From NCBI RefSeq assembly GCF_030287445.1, contig NZ_JASVWB010000002.1, forward strand, positions 3,038,001 to 3,102,000: a DNA stretch of 64,000 bases, read 5' to 3'. The DNA is from Streptomyces sp. ALI-76-A. Its GTDB lineage: Bacteria > Actinomycetota > Actinomycetes > Streptomycetales > Streptomycetaceae. Shown piece by piece: positions 9,627 through 20,526 of the stretch (the first letter of the stretch is position 1; each line of letters starts with the position of its first letter). Both the position numbers and the translations under genes were made by a program. Below the pieces are notes generated by a model. The model had not been told where the DNA came from. It was given only the letters and a program-made list of their open reading frames with translations, and did not search any database.

Positions 9627-10298
9627 ATGAGCGAGCCGCAGCGCTGGGACGACGTCGACGAGTACTTCACCACCCACCTCGCACCGAACGACGACGTCCT
9701 GGACGCGGCCGTGCGCGACAGCGAGGCCGCCGGACTGCCGCGCGTCGCCGTCACGGCACCGCAGGGCAAGTTCCTCCAGCTGCTCGCCGAGATCCAGGGC
9801 GCCCGCACCATCCTGGAGATCGGCACCCTCGGCGGCTACAGCACCATCTGGCTGGCCCGCGCGCTGCCCGCCGACGGCCGTCTGGTCACGCTGGAGTACA
9901 GCCCCCGGCACGCCGAGGTCGCCACCCGCAACATCGCCCGCGCCGGCCTCGACACCCGGGTCGAGGTGCGGGTGGGCCCGGCCCTGGAGTCACTGCCCGA
10001 GCTGGCCGACGAGAACCCGCCCCCGTTCGACCTGGTCTTCATCGACGCCGACAAGGACAACAACCCGCACTACGTGGAGTGGGCGCTCCGGCTCACCCGC
10101 GCGGGCAGCCTGATCGTCGTCGACAACGTCGTGCGCGGCGGCCGGGTGGCCGACGCCGACAGCGTCGAGCCGGACGTCCAGGGCACCCGGACCGCCATCG
10201 AACTCATCGGCAAGCACCCCCGGTTGAGCGGCACGGCGATCCAGACGGTGGGCGACAAGGGCTACGACGGCTTCGCGCTGGCCCGGGTACTGGCCTGA
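9627..10298 (+). CDS. SAM-dependent O-methyltransferase (class I, CCoAOMT/COMT-like)
   Basis: 223 aa, the normal length for this family. The SAM-binding motif I is ILEIGTLGGYSTIWLA (about residues 62-77); VFIDADKDNN near 137 supplies the metal and catechol-binding acidic residues typical of cation-dependent catechol-type methyltransferases; VVDNVVRGG follows. It probably methylates a hydroxyl group on a small aromatic, target unknown. The ATG has AAAGGCAGAGG just upstream. A near-consensus promoter and a palindromic operator suggest a gene that is strongly expressed when derepressed. It ends 9 bp from the convergent FHA gene. Confidence 0.85.
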   Translation: MSEPQRWDDVDEYFTTHLAPNDDVLDAAVRDSEAAGLPRVAVTAPQGKFLQLLAEIQGARTILEIGTLGGYSTIWLARALPADGRLVTLEYSPRHAEVATRNIARAGLDTRVEVRVGPALESLPELADENPPPFDLVFIDADKDNNPHYVEWALRLTRAGSLIVVDNVVRGGRVADADSVEPDVQGTRTAIELIGKHPRLSGTAIQTVGDKGYDGFALARVLA

Positions 10299-10307
10299 CC
10301 CCCGCGT

Positions 10308-10700
10308 TCACTCCTCGTGGTAGAACCCGACGTTGACGCTGCGCGGAGCGGTGCGGTCCTGGATGATGATCTCGCCGCTGCCGCCCCGGGGCAGCGTGAC
10401 GGTACCGCCGTAGGGAAGTGTCTGCGCGTACGCGCCGACCGTCAGCCGGACCTCGGAGGACGGGTCGGGCTGGGAACCCCGCAGCCAGGTCACCTGCCAG
10501 GTGCCCTCCGGGCCGCACAGGAACTCCAGGTGCACCCGGGAGACGAACAGCCAGTCGTCGGGCGTCGAGAGCCGGCACACCGACTTGTCCCGGCCCACCC
10601 GCAGCACGGCGCCCGGGTCACTGGGCGAGTCGGCCATGAGCATGCCGGCCGTGGCGCCCGAGTCCGCCGCGGAGACGGCGGCCATGGTGAGTTCGAGCAC
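10308..10700 (-). CDS. Small FHA-domain protein
   Basis: 130 aa, nearly all one FHA-like domain: GAVLRVGRDKSVCRLSTPD, then FVSRVHLEFLCGPEG, a serine/arginine phosphothreonine-binding loop, then strands ending in VNVGFYHEE. FHA domains bind phosphothreonine peptides made by Ser/Thr kinases, so a role in kinase signalling is likely; no kinase gene is near. The GTG at 10700 is chosen because AGAAGGAG lies 6 nt upstream (10714-10707). The longer frame from 10748 includes the divergent promoter region. Note the zinc-ribbon protein at 15968 with repeated DATxxLP, a plausible style of FHA ligand, though no link is shown. Confidence 0.75.
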   Translation of the reverse strand: MLELTMAAVSAADSGATAGMLMADSPSDPGAVLRVGRDKSVCRLSTPDDWLFVSRVHLEFLCGPEGTWQVTWLRGSQPDPSSEVRLTVGAYAQTLPYGGTVTLPRGGSGEIIIQDRTAPRSVNVGFYHEE

Positions 10701-10789
10701 GTGCGCTCCTTCTGAAGTGCTTGAAGTGTCCTTACACAGCCGCCGCATGATAAATCGCCCGGCCCCTACCCGTCCGGCACAATGGACTC

Positions 10790-11206
10790 ATGACCGAGCG
10801 AAAGCCACCCGGCGTTCCGTTCGAGTCCTGGGCGGAGAAGCAGATCCGCGACGCCGAGCGGCGCGGCGAGTTCGCCCGACTCCCGGGCCTGGGAAAGCCG
10901 TTGCCCCCCGACGCCGACACGGCGTACGACGAACTGTGGTGGATCAAGCGGAAGATGGCCCGCGAAGGGCTCTCGGTGCTGCCGCCGACGCTGGCCCTGC
11001 GCAAGGAGGCCGAGGACACGCTCGCGGCGGCCCTGCGCGCGCCCGCGGAACGGCTCGTCCGCAAGCTCGTCGAGGACGTCAACGTCAAGATCCGCGACAT
11101 GATGTTCAAGCCGCCGCCCGGTCCCCCGCTGGGCCTGAAGCCGTACGACGTCGACGAGGTCGTACGGCGCTGGCGGCAGCTCCGGGAGGCGGAGGGGGAC
11201 GGCTGA
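10790..11206 (+). CDS. DUF1992 (DnaJC28-like) protein
   Basis: 138 aa. The N-terminal half, SWAEKQIRDAERRGEFARLPGLGKPLP, is the hallmark of DUF1992, a domain also found in human DNAJC28. Function is unknown; a chaperone link is only by family name. It is soluble and charged, with a central amphipathic helix and a C-terminal WRQLRE segment. No ribosome-binding site precedes the ATG. Instead CACAAT lies 6 nt upstream, so the transcript is probably leaderless. It diverges from the FHA gene (89 bp between starts) and ends at a strong bidirectional terminator. Confidence 0.8.
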   Translation: MTERKPPGVPFESWAEKQIRDAERRGEFARLPGLGKPLPPDADTAYDELWWIKRKMAREGLSVLPPTLALRKEAEDTLAAALRAPAERLVRKLVEDVNVKIRDMMFKPPPGPPLGLKPYDVDEVVRRWRQLREAEGDG

Positions 11207-11230
11207 GCGGAGCGGCGACCGACCTGCGAC

Positions 11231-11278
11231 GACAGGGGTGCGCCCGAGACCGGAAACGGTCTCGGGCGCACCCCTGTC
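11231..11278. terminator. Perfect 22-bp GAAA-loop terminator
   Basis: The arms at 11231-11252 and 11257-11278 are exact complements over 22 bp, starting GACAGGGGTGCGCCC, and are capped by a stable GAAA tetraloop. It lies between convergent genes. Confidence 0.95.
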
Positions 11279-11304
11279 GGTCCGCGGCGGTCTGCCTGTC
11301 CGCC

Positions 11305-12126
11305 TCACATACGCAGCAGGCGGTCCGCCAGCTCGCGGTAGTCCCGCAGGGCCAGCCGGAGCTGTTCGGTGTCGGCGCTGGTCGCGGGCCCGCCCGTGTC
11401 GCCGTCCGTGGCCTGCCAGGAGTTGCGCAGCGTACGGCGGCGATGGGTCACGGCCTCGGCGAGGCGGGCGGCGGCCTCCTCCAGCACGTGATCGGCTTCC
11501 GCCACCGCGTCCCGCGGGCCGTCCACGAATCCGGCGACGGCGTGCTGGAGACGCTGGGCGAGCTTGTCGCACTCGTCCTGCGGGAGGAGACCACTGCCGT
11601 GGCCGGGCTGGTTCCGGGCACCACCGGTCGCCGTACCGGTTCCGATACCGGTCCCGGTCGTGGATGTCCCCTCACGGCCGCGCGCGGCGTCGTCGCCTGT
11701 GCCGCCCGGTATGTCGCGGGAGGCCGCCCGGTCCGCGGTGCCCGCGCCGTGCGCCGGGTCGGCGGCGCTGTCGCGGCCCGAGACGGCCTCGCCGCCCGGT
11801 CCGCCGGTGCCGACGGCTGCGCGCGAGGTGCCGCCGCCGGGGACCGCGCCACCGCTCGTCCCGCTCGTCCCGGAATCACGCCCCCGTACGGCGTCGCCGC
11901 CGGTCGCCATGGCGTCCGACGACGTCCTGCCGCCCCGCTCGGCAGCGGCGTCCGTGTCGCGGGCCGTGGTCATCGGGCCCTGGGACGGCTCGTCGTGCGC
12001 GGTGGCCGTCGGAGGGTCCGCCAACGGGTTGTGCCCCGGGGGTGTCGCGGGGCGTGTCGCGCGGCCCCGCGCCTTGCCGTCACGCGGGGCGCCCTCGGCG
12101 CCCGGTCCGGTCGTCGCGTCCGTCAT
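11305..12126 (-). CDS. Low-complexity protein with C-terminal PRDAVAEAD domain (paralogue of upstream gene)
   Basis: 273 aa, no family recognised. Residues 1-175 are Gly/Ala/Thr/Asp-rich and look disordered. The C-terminal 95 residues are helical: LAQRLQHAVAGFVDGPRDAVAEADHVLEEAAARLAEA, ending in LRDYRELADRLLRM. The core FVDxPRxAVAEADxxL also occurs in the gene immediately upstream, so this is a diverged paralogue without the membrane anchor. The ATG at 12126 is chosen because AAGGGGAG ends 9 nt upstream, inside the preceding gene; a TTG at 12135 would sit on that site. Only 5 bp separate the genes, so translation is probably coupled. It terminates at the 22-bp hairpin. Confidence 0.75.
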   Translation of the reverse strand: MTDATTGPGAEGAPRDGKARGRATRPATPPGHNPLADPPTATAHDEPSQGPMTTARDTDAAAERGGRTSSDAMATGGDAVRGRDSGTSGTSGGAVPGGGTSRAAVGTGGPGGEAVSGRDSAADPAHGAGTADRAASRDIPGGTGDDAARGREGTSTTGTGIGTGTATGGARNQPGHGSGLLPQDECDKLAQRLQHAVAGFVDGPRDAVAEADHVLEEAAARLAEAVTHRRRTLRNSWQATDGDTGGPATSADTEQLRLALRDYRELADRLLRM

Positions 12127-12131
12127 GTCGC

Positions 12132-12848
12132 TCAACTCCCCTTCACATGACGCCGGGTGAGACCTCGCGGCAGGTGGGCGCGCCCACCGTCACCGCGGGC
12201 CGGCGCCGTACCGCCGTCGGACCGTTCGAGGGACTCCGCGGGCCTCCGGGACTCGGTCCGGTGGTCCCGGTGGTTGTCGTGCCGGGACGGGCTCACCAGG
12301 TCCTCGAACAGGGCCCGGGCCTCGACCATGGCCTCGCGCATCTCCTCGGTGCCGGCCCGCCCGTCACCGTTCTGCTCCGAGCCGACGCTCGCGCGGGCGA
12401 CGCGGTGCACGCGCCGGTAGCCCTGCACATGGTGCGGGTGGTGCACCGACAGCGCGGCGAGCTGCTCCTCGTACTGGGCGCCGTCCGGGAAGCCCCGCAC
12501 ACCGGCCAGTTCGGCGAGCAGCCGGTCCGCCTCGGCCACGGCCTCCCGGGGCGAGTCGACGAAGCGCTCCTGGGCGGCCGTCCAGCGCGCCTCGTACTGC
12601 TCGCGCTGTGCCGGCTCCAGCGGCCGTTCGCGCAGCGACCCGTGCCGCTCCACGCGCTCGGCGAGCTCGCGCTCGGCCGCCTTCTCGTCCCCGTCGTGCC
12701 GGGCCACGACCCGGTCGTACTCGGGTCCGAAGCGCCGCTTCAGGTTCTGCCCGCCGGACCCACGCCGGGCCCGCTGGGCCAGGACGGCCGCGATGATGAG
12801 GACGGCCGCCACGATCACGATCAGAGCGATGATCACGCCTGTGGACAT
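12132..12848 (-). CDS. Single-pass membrane protein with PREAVAEAD domain
   Basis: 238 aa. The N-terminus (STGVIIALIVIVAAVLIIAAVLA, residues 2-24) is one transmembrane helix followed by RARRGSGG, so the rest is probably cytoplasmic. Next comes a charged helical domain with LKRRFGPEYDRVVARHDGDEKAAERELAERVERHG, then ARWTAAQERFVDSPREAVAEADRLLAEL and VHHPHHVQGYRRVHRVA. The tail is basic and disordered. This layout is common in Streptomyces as an uncharacterised protein. The ATG at 12848 follows GGAAGG by 5 nt. It is first in a two-gene operon with its soluble paralogue. The long 5' region contains two hairpins. Confidence 0.8.
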   Translation of the reverse strand: MSTGVIIALIVIVAAVLIIAAVLAQRARRGSGGQNLKRRFGPEYDRVVARHDGDEKAAERELAERVERHGSLRERPLEPAQREQYEARWTAAQERFVDSPREAVAEADRLLAELAGVRGFPDGAQYEEQLAALSVHHPHHVQGYRRVHRVARASVGSEQNGDGRAGTEEMREAMVEARALFEDLVSPSRHDNHRDHRTESRRPAESLERSDGGTAPARGDGGRAHLPRGLTRRHVKGS

Positions 12849-13254
12849 GAATGCCTTCCGGGAGTTGGACCAACCGGCCCTCCGTGCGGGCCGGTTCTCA
12901 GAACGGGTTGCCCCGAAGTCGGCCGCCAAACTGGCGGCGGGGCCGGGGAGGACACGACAGGGCGCGAGCAGGCGCTGTCCGGCCGCCCCGCACACCGGCC
13001 TGCCGCGCCCCCGCGCCAACCGCCCGCACCCCGCCGGACCGGCACACGCGGGCGACGGCGGACAGCGGCGGGCGCCGACGGCGGCCGGGCCGGCCGGGCG
13101 GCCGGGCCGCCGGGGTGTCGAGGGACGTCCGGCACGGGCCTGGGTGACGGGCGCCGGACGGGCACCGACATGCTCCGGGGACCGGGTGCCGGCCCGGCGG
13201 CGGTCCCCATATCCGGTTGCGGACCCGGCTGGCCACCTGCCGAGAATGACCCCC
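12849..13254. other. Divergent intergenic region with two leader hairpins
   Basis: About 405 bases. On the minus-strand leader side there is a 9-bp hairpin (AACCGGCCC at 12872-12880 with 12888-12896) and a 7-bp hairpin (GCCGCCA at 12922-12928 with 12932-12938). The remainder is GC-rich without a visible gene. Confidence 0.45.
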
Positions 13255-15823
<2,569 letters not shown>

Positions 15824-15967
15824 TCAAGTCGCAGCTTCCATCGTGGTCGGTGTGACCATTTATGGCCTGTTGAGTCCTGTTGGAAGCCGTGATTCCGGGG
15901 GCTTGTGGGCGACGCTGTGGAGGAGATCTGCATAATCTCTGAAGTTCGCGAGGGGAGGGACGAACAC

Positions 15968-17641
15968 ATGAACGAGCCGAAGGGGCACCTGTGCCCGGAG
16001 TGCGGAACGCCCAGGGGAGCCGACAACACCCCGTCGTGCGGCTGCACCCGGCGGGCGTCCGACGCCCTGCGCGACGCCCGCACAGCGGAGGCCGCCGCGG
16101 CGGAGGACTTCGATCCCCTGCGGATACGGCCGTACGTGGAGCTGGGGCGGCGCTCGGAGCCGGGACCGGGTGCGGGGGCGGAGGGCACTCGCGAGGGTGC
16201 CGCCGGGACGCCGGACACCGCGCCCTTCGCCGAGCGGCTCACCGCCCCGCCCGCTGCCGGGTCCCACGAGGACGCGACCGTGGCCCTGCCCGCCGTGGAC
16301 GCGTCCGCCGGGGCACGTGCCGCCGCCACCCCCGCAACGCCTGACGCGCACGCCACGCCTGACGCGCAGGCCACGGCCGCCGTGCCCGCCGCTCCTGCCA
16401 CGTCTGGCGGGGCATCGGACGTGGACGCCACCGTCGTACTGCCCACCGTGGGCGGTGCCACGTCCGCCCGTCCAGGCGCCGACACGACGACCGGGGGCGG
16501 TGCCGGGGTCGCGGCAGGCGCCGCGCTGCCCGGCGCGAACGCGCTCCGCACACCGGACGCGGCCCACGCGCCGCCGGCGCCGCCCGCATCCGACGCCACC
16601 GCGCCACTGCCCGTCACGGACGCGACGCCGCCCGCCCCAGGCCAGGGCGGCCCGCCCTACGCACCCGACACACCGGGCGCACCGGACGCATCGACGGTTC
16701 CCTCGCCACCAGGCGCGGCCCGCCGGCCACCCTCCGGGCCGCGCGCACCCCACGCGCCCTCGACGCCCTACGCGCCCCCCGCGGCCGACACCCCGGGCGC
16801 GTTCGACGCGACCGCCGTGCTGCCCGCGACGGGCAGCGCCGCCGCCCCCGTCCCGCCCGCGGTCGGCACTCCCGGGGCACCGCCCGCCGACGCGACCTCC
16901 GTCCTGCCGACCCCTCTGGCGCCCCCGGCGACCACCCCCAGCGTCACCGATCTGCGGATGTTCGAGGCGGGCGGCGCCGGCGGGGACGTGCTGTCCCGGG
17001 CTGCCGGGGAGGAGCCTCGGCCGGGTCGCCGGCGGGGGGTGCTCGTCGCCGTGAGCGGGGCCGTCGTCGCGGTGGTGGTGGCGGCGGCCGGGTTCGCGGG
17101 CGGGCTGTTCACCTATGAGACGCCCGCGCGGGAAGGGGCGCCGCCGGAGGACGTACGGGCGGCCGTCCCGGACGCCTCGCCCAGCGCGGCGTCCGTGCCG
17201 CCCGCCACGGAGAGCCCCTCGGCGTCGCCGACGTCCGCCTCTCCGTCTCCGTCCAGCGCGAGCCCCTCGCCCTCCGCGTCCCCCTCGGTGTCCGCGTCCA
17301 GCGCCTCACCGAGCCCGTCGGCGTCGGCCGAGCCGTCGAGAAGCGCGACGAGCGCCGCCGCCGCCGACGGTCCCGGCGCGGGCTCCCCGGAAGAGGCCGA
17401 GGACGACGACCGGAGCGCTCCTGTCCTGCGCCGCGGCGACCAGGGCCCCGAGGTCACCGAACTCCAGGAGCGCCTGCACCAGTTGTTCCTCTACAACGAC
17501 GAGATCGACGGCGACTTCACCGACCGGGTCGAGAACGCGCTGCGCAACTACCAGTGGTCCCGCAACGTCGGCACCGACAACCTCGGCGTCTACGACCAGA
17601 AGACCCGGGCCTCCCTGGAGGCGCAGACGTCGGAACCGTAG
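15968..17641 (+). CDS. Zinc-ribbon, proline-rich membrane protein with C-terminal peptidoglycan-binding domain
   Basis: 557 aa. Order: zinc ribbon CPECGTPRG...SCGC (residues 9-26); a long Ala/Pro/Thr-rich cytoplasmic region (about 60-335); one transmembrane helix (VLVAVSGAVVAVVVAAAGFAGGLF, about 357-380); a Ser/Pro/Ala-rich linker; and a PG_binding_1 domain (VLRRGDQGPEVTELQERLHQLFLY to the end). The protein thus spans from cytoplasm to cell wall. Five copies of DATxxLP occur near residues 102, 153, 209, 280 and 308. The pattern T-x-x-L-P suits threonine phosphorylation and FHA binding, which is inference. The ATG follows GGGGAGGGA. Composition is more repetitive than its neighbours but codon use is normal. 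Confidence 0.85.
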   Translation: MNEPKGHLCPECGTPRGADNTPSCGCTRRASDALRDARTAEAAAAEDFDPLRIRPYVELGRRSEPGPGAGAEGTREGAAGTPDTAPFAERLTAPPAAGSHEDATVALPAVDASAGARAAATPATPDAHATPDAQATAAVPAAPATSGGASDVDATVVLPTVGGATSARPGADTTTGGGAGVAAGAALPGANALRTPDAAHAPPAPPASDATAPLPVTDATPPAPGQGGPPYAPDTPGAPDASTVPSPPGAARRPPSGPRAPHAPSTPYAPPAADTPGAFDATAVLPATGSAAAPVPPAVGTPGAPPADATSVLPTPLAPPATTPSVTDLRMFEAGGAGGDVLSRAAGEEPRPGRRRGVLVAVSGAVVAVVVAAAGFAGGLFTYETPAREGAPPEDVRAAVPDASPSAASVPPATESPSASPTSASPSPSSASPSPSASPSVSASSASPSPSASAEPSRSATSAAAADGPGAGSPEEAEDDDRSAPVLRRGDQGPEVTELQERLHQLFLYNDEIDGDFTDRVENALRNYQWSRNVGTDNLGVYDQKTRASLEAQTSEP

Positions 17642-17688
17642 AGCGGCGCGCACAGGGCCGACGGCACGGCACCTGACGGCGAACGCGG

Positions 17689-17754
17689 CCGAGCCCGCCG
17701 AGCCGCAACGGACCCGCCGTGCCCTGCTCCACGTACGACCGAGCCCGCCGAGCC
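17689..17754. repeat. Short direct repeat between convergent genes
   Basis: CCGAGCCCGCCGAGCC occurs at 17689-17704 and 17739-17754, the second copy abutting the stop codon of the HAD gene. CCACGTAC also occurs twice nearby. No role is evident. Confidence 0.6.
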
Positions 17755-18429
17755 CTACCCCACGTACAACCGGATCCCGCCGCTTCCGCCCGCCACCGCC
17801 TCCACCCGCACCTGGGTCAGATCCCGCACCAGTACGTCCGGACGGTGCAGGCCGGCCCGGGGACCGACCCCGAGGACCCGCATGCCCGCCGCGCGACCCG
17901 CCTCGATGCCGGCCCCGGAGTCCTCGAGGACGACGCAGTCGGCCGGGGCGACGCCCAGTTCGGCGGCGCCCTTGAGGAACCCCTCGGGGTCGGGCTTGCT
18001 CGCGCCGACGGACTCGGCGGTGATCCGGACGTCCGGCAGACCGAGCCCCGCCGCGGCCATGCGCGCGGTGGACAGCGGGACGTCGGCGGAGGTGACGAGC
18101 GCGTGCGGCAGCCCGCGCAGGGACGCGAGGAACTCCGGCGCGCCCGGGATCGCGACGACGCCGTCCATGTCCGCGGTCTCCTCGGCGAGCATGCGCGCGT
18201 TGTCGGCGTGGTTCTGCTCCATGGGCCGGCCGGGCAGCAGCAGCGCCATCGAGGCGTAGCCCTGCCGGCCGTGGACGACCTTCATGACCTCGTCCCCGTC
18301 CAGCCCGTGCCGCTCGGCCCAGCGCCGCCAGATCCGTTCGACCACGGCATCGGAGTTGACCAGGGTGCCGTCCATGTCGAGCAGGAGGGCGCGGGCGGTG
18401 AGAACGGTGGGCACGGTGGTGGCCGTCAT
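17755..18429 (-). CDS. HAD-superfamily sugar-phosphate phosphatase (GPP/beta-PGM-like)
   Basis: 224 aa. All HAD motifs are present: motif I LLLDMDGTLVNSD with nucleophile Asp, a helical cap (about residues 30-90), motif II HALVTSADVP, motif III SKPDPEGFLKGA, motif IV VLEDSGAGIEAGRAAG. This is the DhaK/GPP/beta-phosphoglucomutase branch (subfamily IA). DOG/GPP-type phosphatases remove phosphate from sugar or glycerol phosphates, but the exact substrate is unknown. The ATG at 18429 is chosen because GGAG lies 6 nt upstream; longer frames run into a pentanucleotide repeat tract that is unlikely to be coding. Confidence 0.85.
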   Translation of the reverse strand: MTATTVPTVLTARALLLDMDGTLVNSDAVVERIWRRWAERHGLDGDEVMKVVHGRQGYASMALLLPGRPMEQNHADNARMLAEETADMDGVVAIPGAPEFLASLRGLPHALVTSADVPLSTARMAAAGLGLPDVRITAESVGASKPDPEGFLKGAAELGVAPADCVVLEDSGAGIEAGRAAGMRVLGVGPRAGLHRPDVLVRDLTQVRVEAVAGGSGGIRLYVG

Positions 18430-18488
18430 CGGCTGCTCCAAAGCACGGTGGCGAGGGATGGCACCCGGGGCGTCTTCCGGCCCGGCCT

Positions 18489-18537
18489 CGAAACGAGACG
18501 AAGCGAAGCGAAACGAGACGAGACGAGACGAGACGAC
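18489..18537. repeat. ACGAG-type microsatellite upstream of the HAD gene
   Basis: Imperfect pentanucleotide tract on the plus strand (repeated ACGAG with AAGCG interruptions), ending in about five near-perfect units. On the HAD coding strand it is a pyrimidine-rich CGTCT tract about 60-110 nt upstream of the ATG, where it may change promoter or leader length. Confidence 0.85.
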
Positions 18538-18725
18538 CTTCCGGCGCCTGACGCCAAGACGTGTCCCGTCCACCCCCGGAGGGACAAGGTGGCCCCGCCC
18601 GCCGGTCAGGGAGAACGAGCGGGAACCACTTTGTTTCTCTACGGTACAAAACAAGGGCTGCGCCCGCCACCGTCTCGCGGAACAGTTCACTCACCGTTCA
18701 GCTCGGCGGGCCGCCCGCAGGCCGC

Positions 18726-19307
18726 TCAGCCGGCCACCGCCTCCCACAGGCTCCACACCCCGAGCCCCAGCATCAGCAGCGCCGCGATCTGGGTGATGAG
18801 CCGCAGCGGCACCCTCTTCATCAGCGCCTTTCCGCCCACGATGCCGAGCCCGGCCACCGCCCACAGCGCGAGCACCGCGCCCAGGCCGACCGAGAGCGGA
18901 TCGTCGTAGCGGGCCGCGAGGTTCGCCGTCATGATCTGGGTGAGGTCGCCGAACTCCGCGACCAGGATGAGCATGAAGCCCGATCCGGCCACCTTCCAGA
19001 AGGACTGGTTCTCCGGCCGGCGGACCTCCTCCTCGTCCTCGTCCCGCTTCATCAGGAGTACGGCCGCGCCGCCCAGGAACAGCACGCCCGTCAGCGCGTG
19101 CACGATCTGCTGCGGCAGCAGCGTCAGCACACTGCCCGCCGCGACAGCGAGTGCGACATGCAGCGCGAAGGCCGCGGCGACCCCCGCGAAGACGTACGAG
19201 GCGCGGTACCGGGTGCCCAGGACGAGCCCGGCGAGCGCGGTCTTGTCGGGCAGTTCGGCAAGGAAGACGACGCCGAAGACGACCGCCGTCACGGTGAAGC
19301 TGAGCAA
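18726..19307 (-). CDS. UPF0016/GDT1-family divalent cation (Mn2+/Ca2+) transporter
   Basis: 193 aa, six predicted helices in two homologous halves. Each half has the family's acidic motif: VVFLAELPDKTALA (residues about 10-23) and ILVAEFGDLTQIM (about 115-127). The cytoplasmic loop between them is very acidic (KRDEDEEEV). Family members export Mn2+ or Ca2+ in exchange for protons. The second motif has Leu where Lys or Arg is usual (EFGDLT). The TTG at 19307 is the likely start, though GAGGG is only 3 nt away, so a GTG at 19292 is possible. I looked for a Mn2+ (yybP-ykoY) riboswitch in the leader and could not recognise one. Confidence 0.8.
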   Translation of the reverse strand: MLSFTVTAVVFGVVFLAELPDKTALAGLVLGTRYRASYVFAGVAAAFALHVALAVAAGSVLTLLPQQIVHALTGVLFLGGAAVLLMKRDEDEEEVRRPENQSFWKVAGSGFMLILVAEFGDLTQIMTANLAARYDDPLSVGLGAVLALWAVAGLGIVGGKALMKRVPLRLITQIAALLMLGLGVWSLWEAVAG

Positions 19308-19780
19308 GATCCCTCAATCGGTCGGGGCTGCCCCGCCGAGAGTGCTGAGTCATTCGAAGGGTTTCGACACGACACCTCGGCACGGCAGCACACTCGGAAC
19401 CCGCGCCGGAACGGCACGAGCGTGCACTGCTTGCCGAAGGTCTCGCTGGCCGACCCGTCGATCGAGAACCGTTCCCGGAACGTCCGGGGATCCGCGCCCG
19501 GAGGGGCGCGCGTCCACAGGGTCCGAGTCCGGGAGATCCGAGGTCTGCCTCCGGGCGCCGGCTCAGCGAGCTGAGCAGTATGTCGACGGTCCGGCGAAGA
19601 GCTACTCCCCTTCTGCGCCGTCCATGGTACGGGACGTCCCCGAAAGCCTTCGCGCCGGACCCCTTGTCGTGTCATGCGCACGTCATTAAGTTCTCACCCT
19701 GCGCACATCTCCCGGCAACACGATGTCGCGAGCATTCCTCTCGCTCGCATTGAACGCCCCCACCCTCCCAGGGAGTTCGC
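19308..19780. other. Divergent intergenic region, cation transporter / HNH nuclease
   Basis: 473 bases with no convincing gene. It contains a small GCGCCC hairpin near 19495 and AT-richer DNA just before the nuclease gene (around 19680-19750), where that gene's promoter probably lies. I found no consensus promoter pair. Confidence 0.45.
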
Positions 19781-20425
19781 ATGTCGAAGTTCTACGCGCG
19801 TCGACGCGTCAGCATACTCACGGCGCTGACCGGGCTCATGGCCTCCGTCGCGCTTTTCAACAGCCCGACCGCCTCCGCCGCCCTCCCCACCCCGGTCAGC
19901 GCCGCCACCGCCCGCACCTACCTCGCCTCGCTCACCGTGGCGACCGAGGACCGCACCGGCTACAACCGCGACCTGTTCCCGCACTGGATCACCCAGTCCG
20001 GCACCTGCAACACCCGTGAGGTCGTCCTGAAGCGCGACGGCACGAACGTCGTCCAGGACTCCGCCTGCGCCGCCACGAGTGGCAGCTGGTACTCCGTCTA
20101 CGAGGGCGCCACCTGGACCGCCGCCTCCGACGTCGACATCGACCACCTCGTCCCGCTCGCCGAGGCCTGGGACTCCGGCGCCGACAGCTGGACCACCTCC
20201 CGGCGCCAGTCCTTCGCCAACGACCTGACCCGCCCGCAGCTCATCGCCGTCACCGACAACGTGAACCAGGCCAAGGGCGACCAGGACCCGGCCACCTGGA
20301 TGCCGTCGCGCACGACCTACCGCTGCACCTACGTCCGCGCCTGGGTGCAGGTGAAGTACTACTACGACCTCTCGGTCGACTCCGCCGAGAAGAGCGCGCT
20401 CACGAACTACCTCGCGAGCTGCTGA
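19781..20425 (+). CDS. Secreted HNH-family endonuclease (DUF1524-like)
   Basis: 214 aa. Residues 1-33 are a signal peptide (MSKFYARRRVSILTALTG core, cleavage near ASA-AL). The catalytic region has DVDIDHLVPLAEAWDSGA near residue 120 (the DH...P core of this HNH group), followed by DNVNQAKGDQDPATWMP with the second metal-side Asn/Asp. Two cysteine pairs (SGTCNTRE...DSACAA and YRCTY...ASC) would form disulfides outside the cell. Secreted DNases of this type scavenge nucleotides in Streptomyces. The ATG has GGGAG 7 nt upstream. It is monocistronic. Confidence 0.88.
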   Translation: MSKFYARRRVSILTALTGLMASVALFNSPTASAALPTPVSAATARTYLASLTVATEDRTGYNRDLFPHWITQSGTCNTREVVLKRDGTNVVQDSACAATSGSWYSVYEGATWTAASDVDIDHLVPLAEAWDSGADSWTTSRRQSFANDLTRPQLIAVTDNVNQAKGDQDPATWMPSRTTYRCTYVRAWVQVKYYYDLSVDSAEKSALTNYLASC

Positions 20426-20526
20426 CGAGGCCGCGCCCTCGAGAATCGCCAAACCGTGATCCCCGGAATCTCCCCACCCACCTCCGTCGTTCCGTACCGT
20501 ACGGGACGACGGAGGAGGGCGATCGA

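Noticed and set aside
19308..19440. yybP-ykoY manganese riboswitch in the leader of the UPF0016 cation-transporter gene
   Set aside because: The characteristic conserved loop sequences are not seen on the minus strand.
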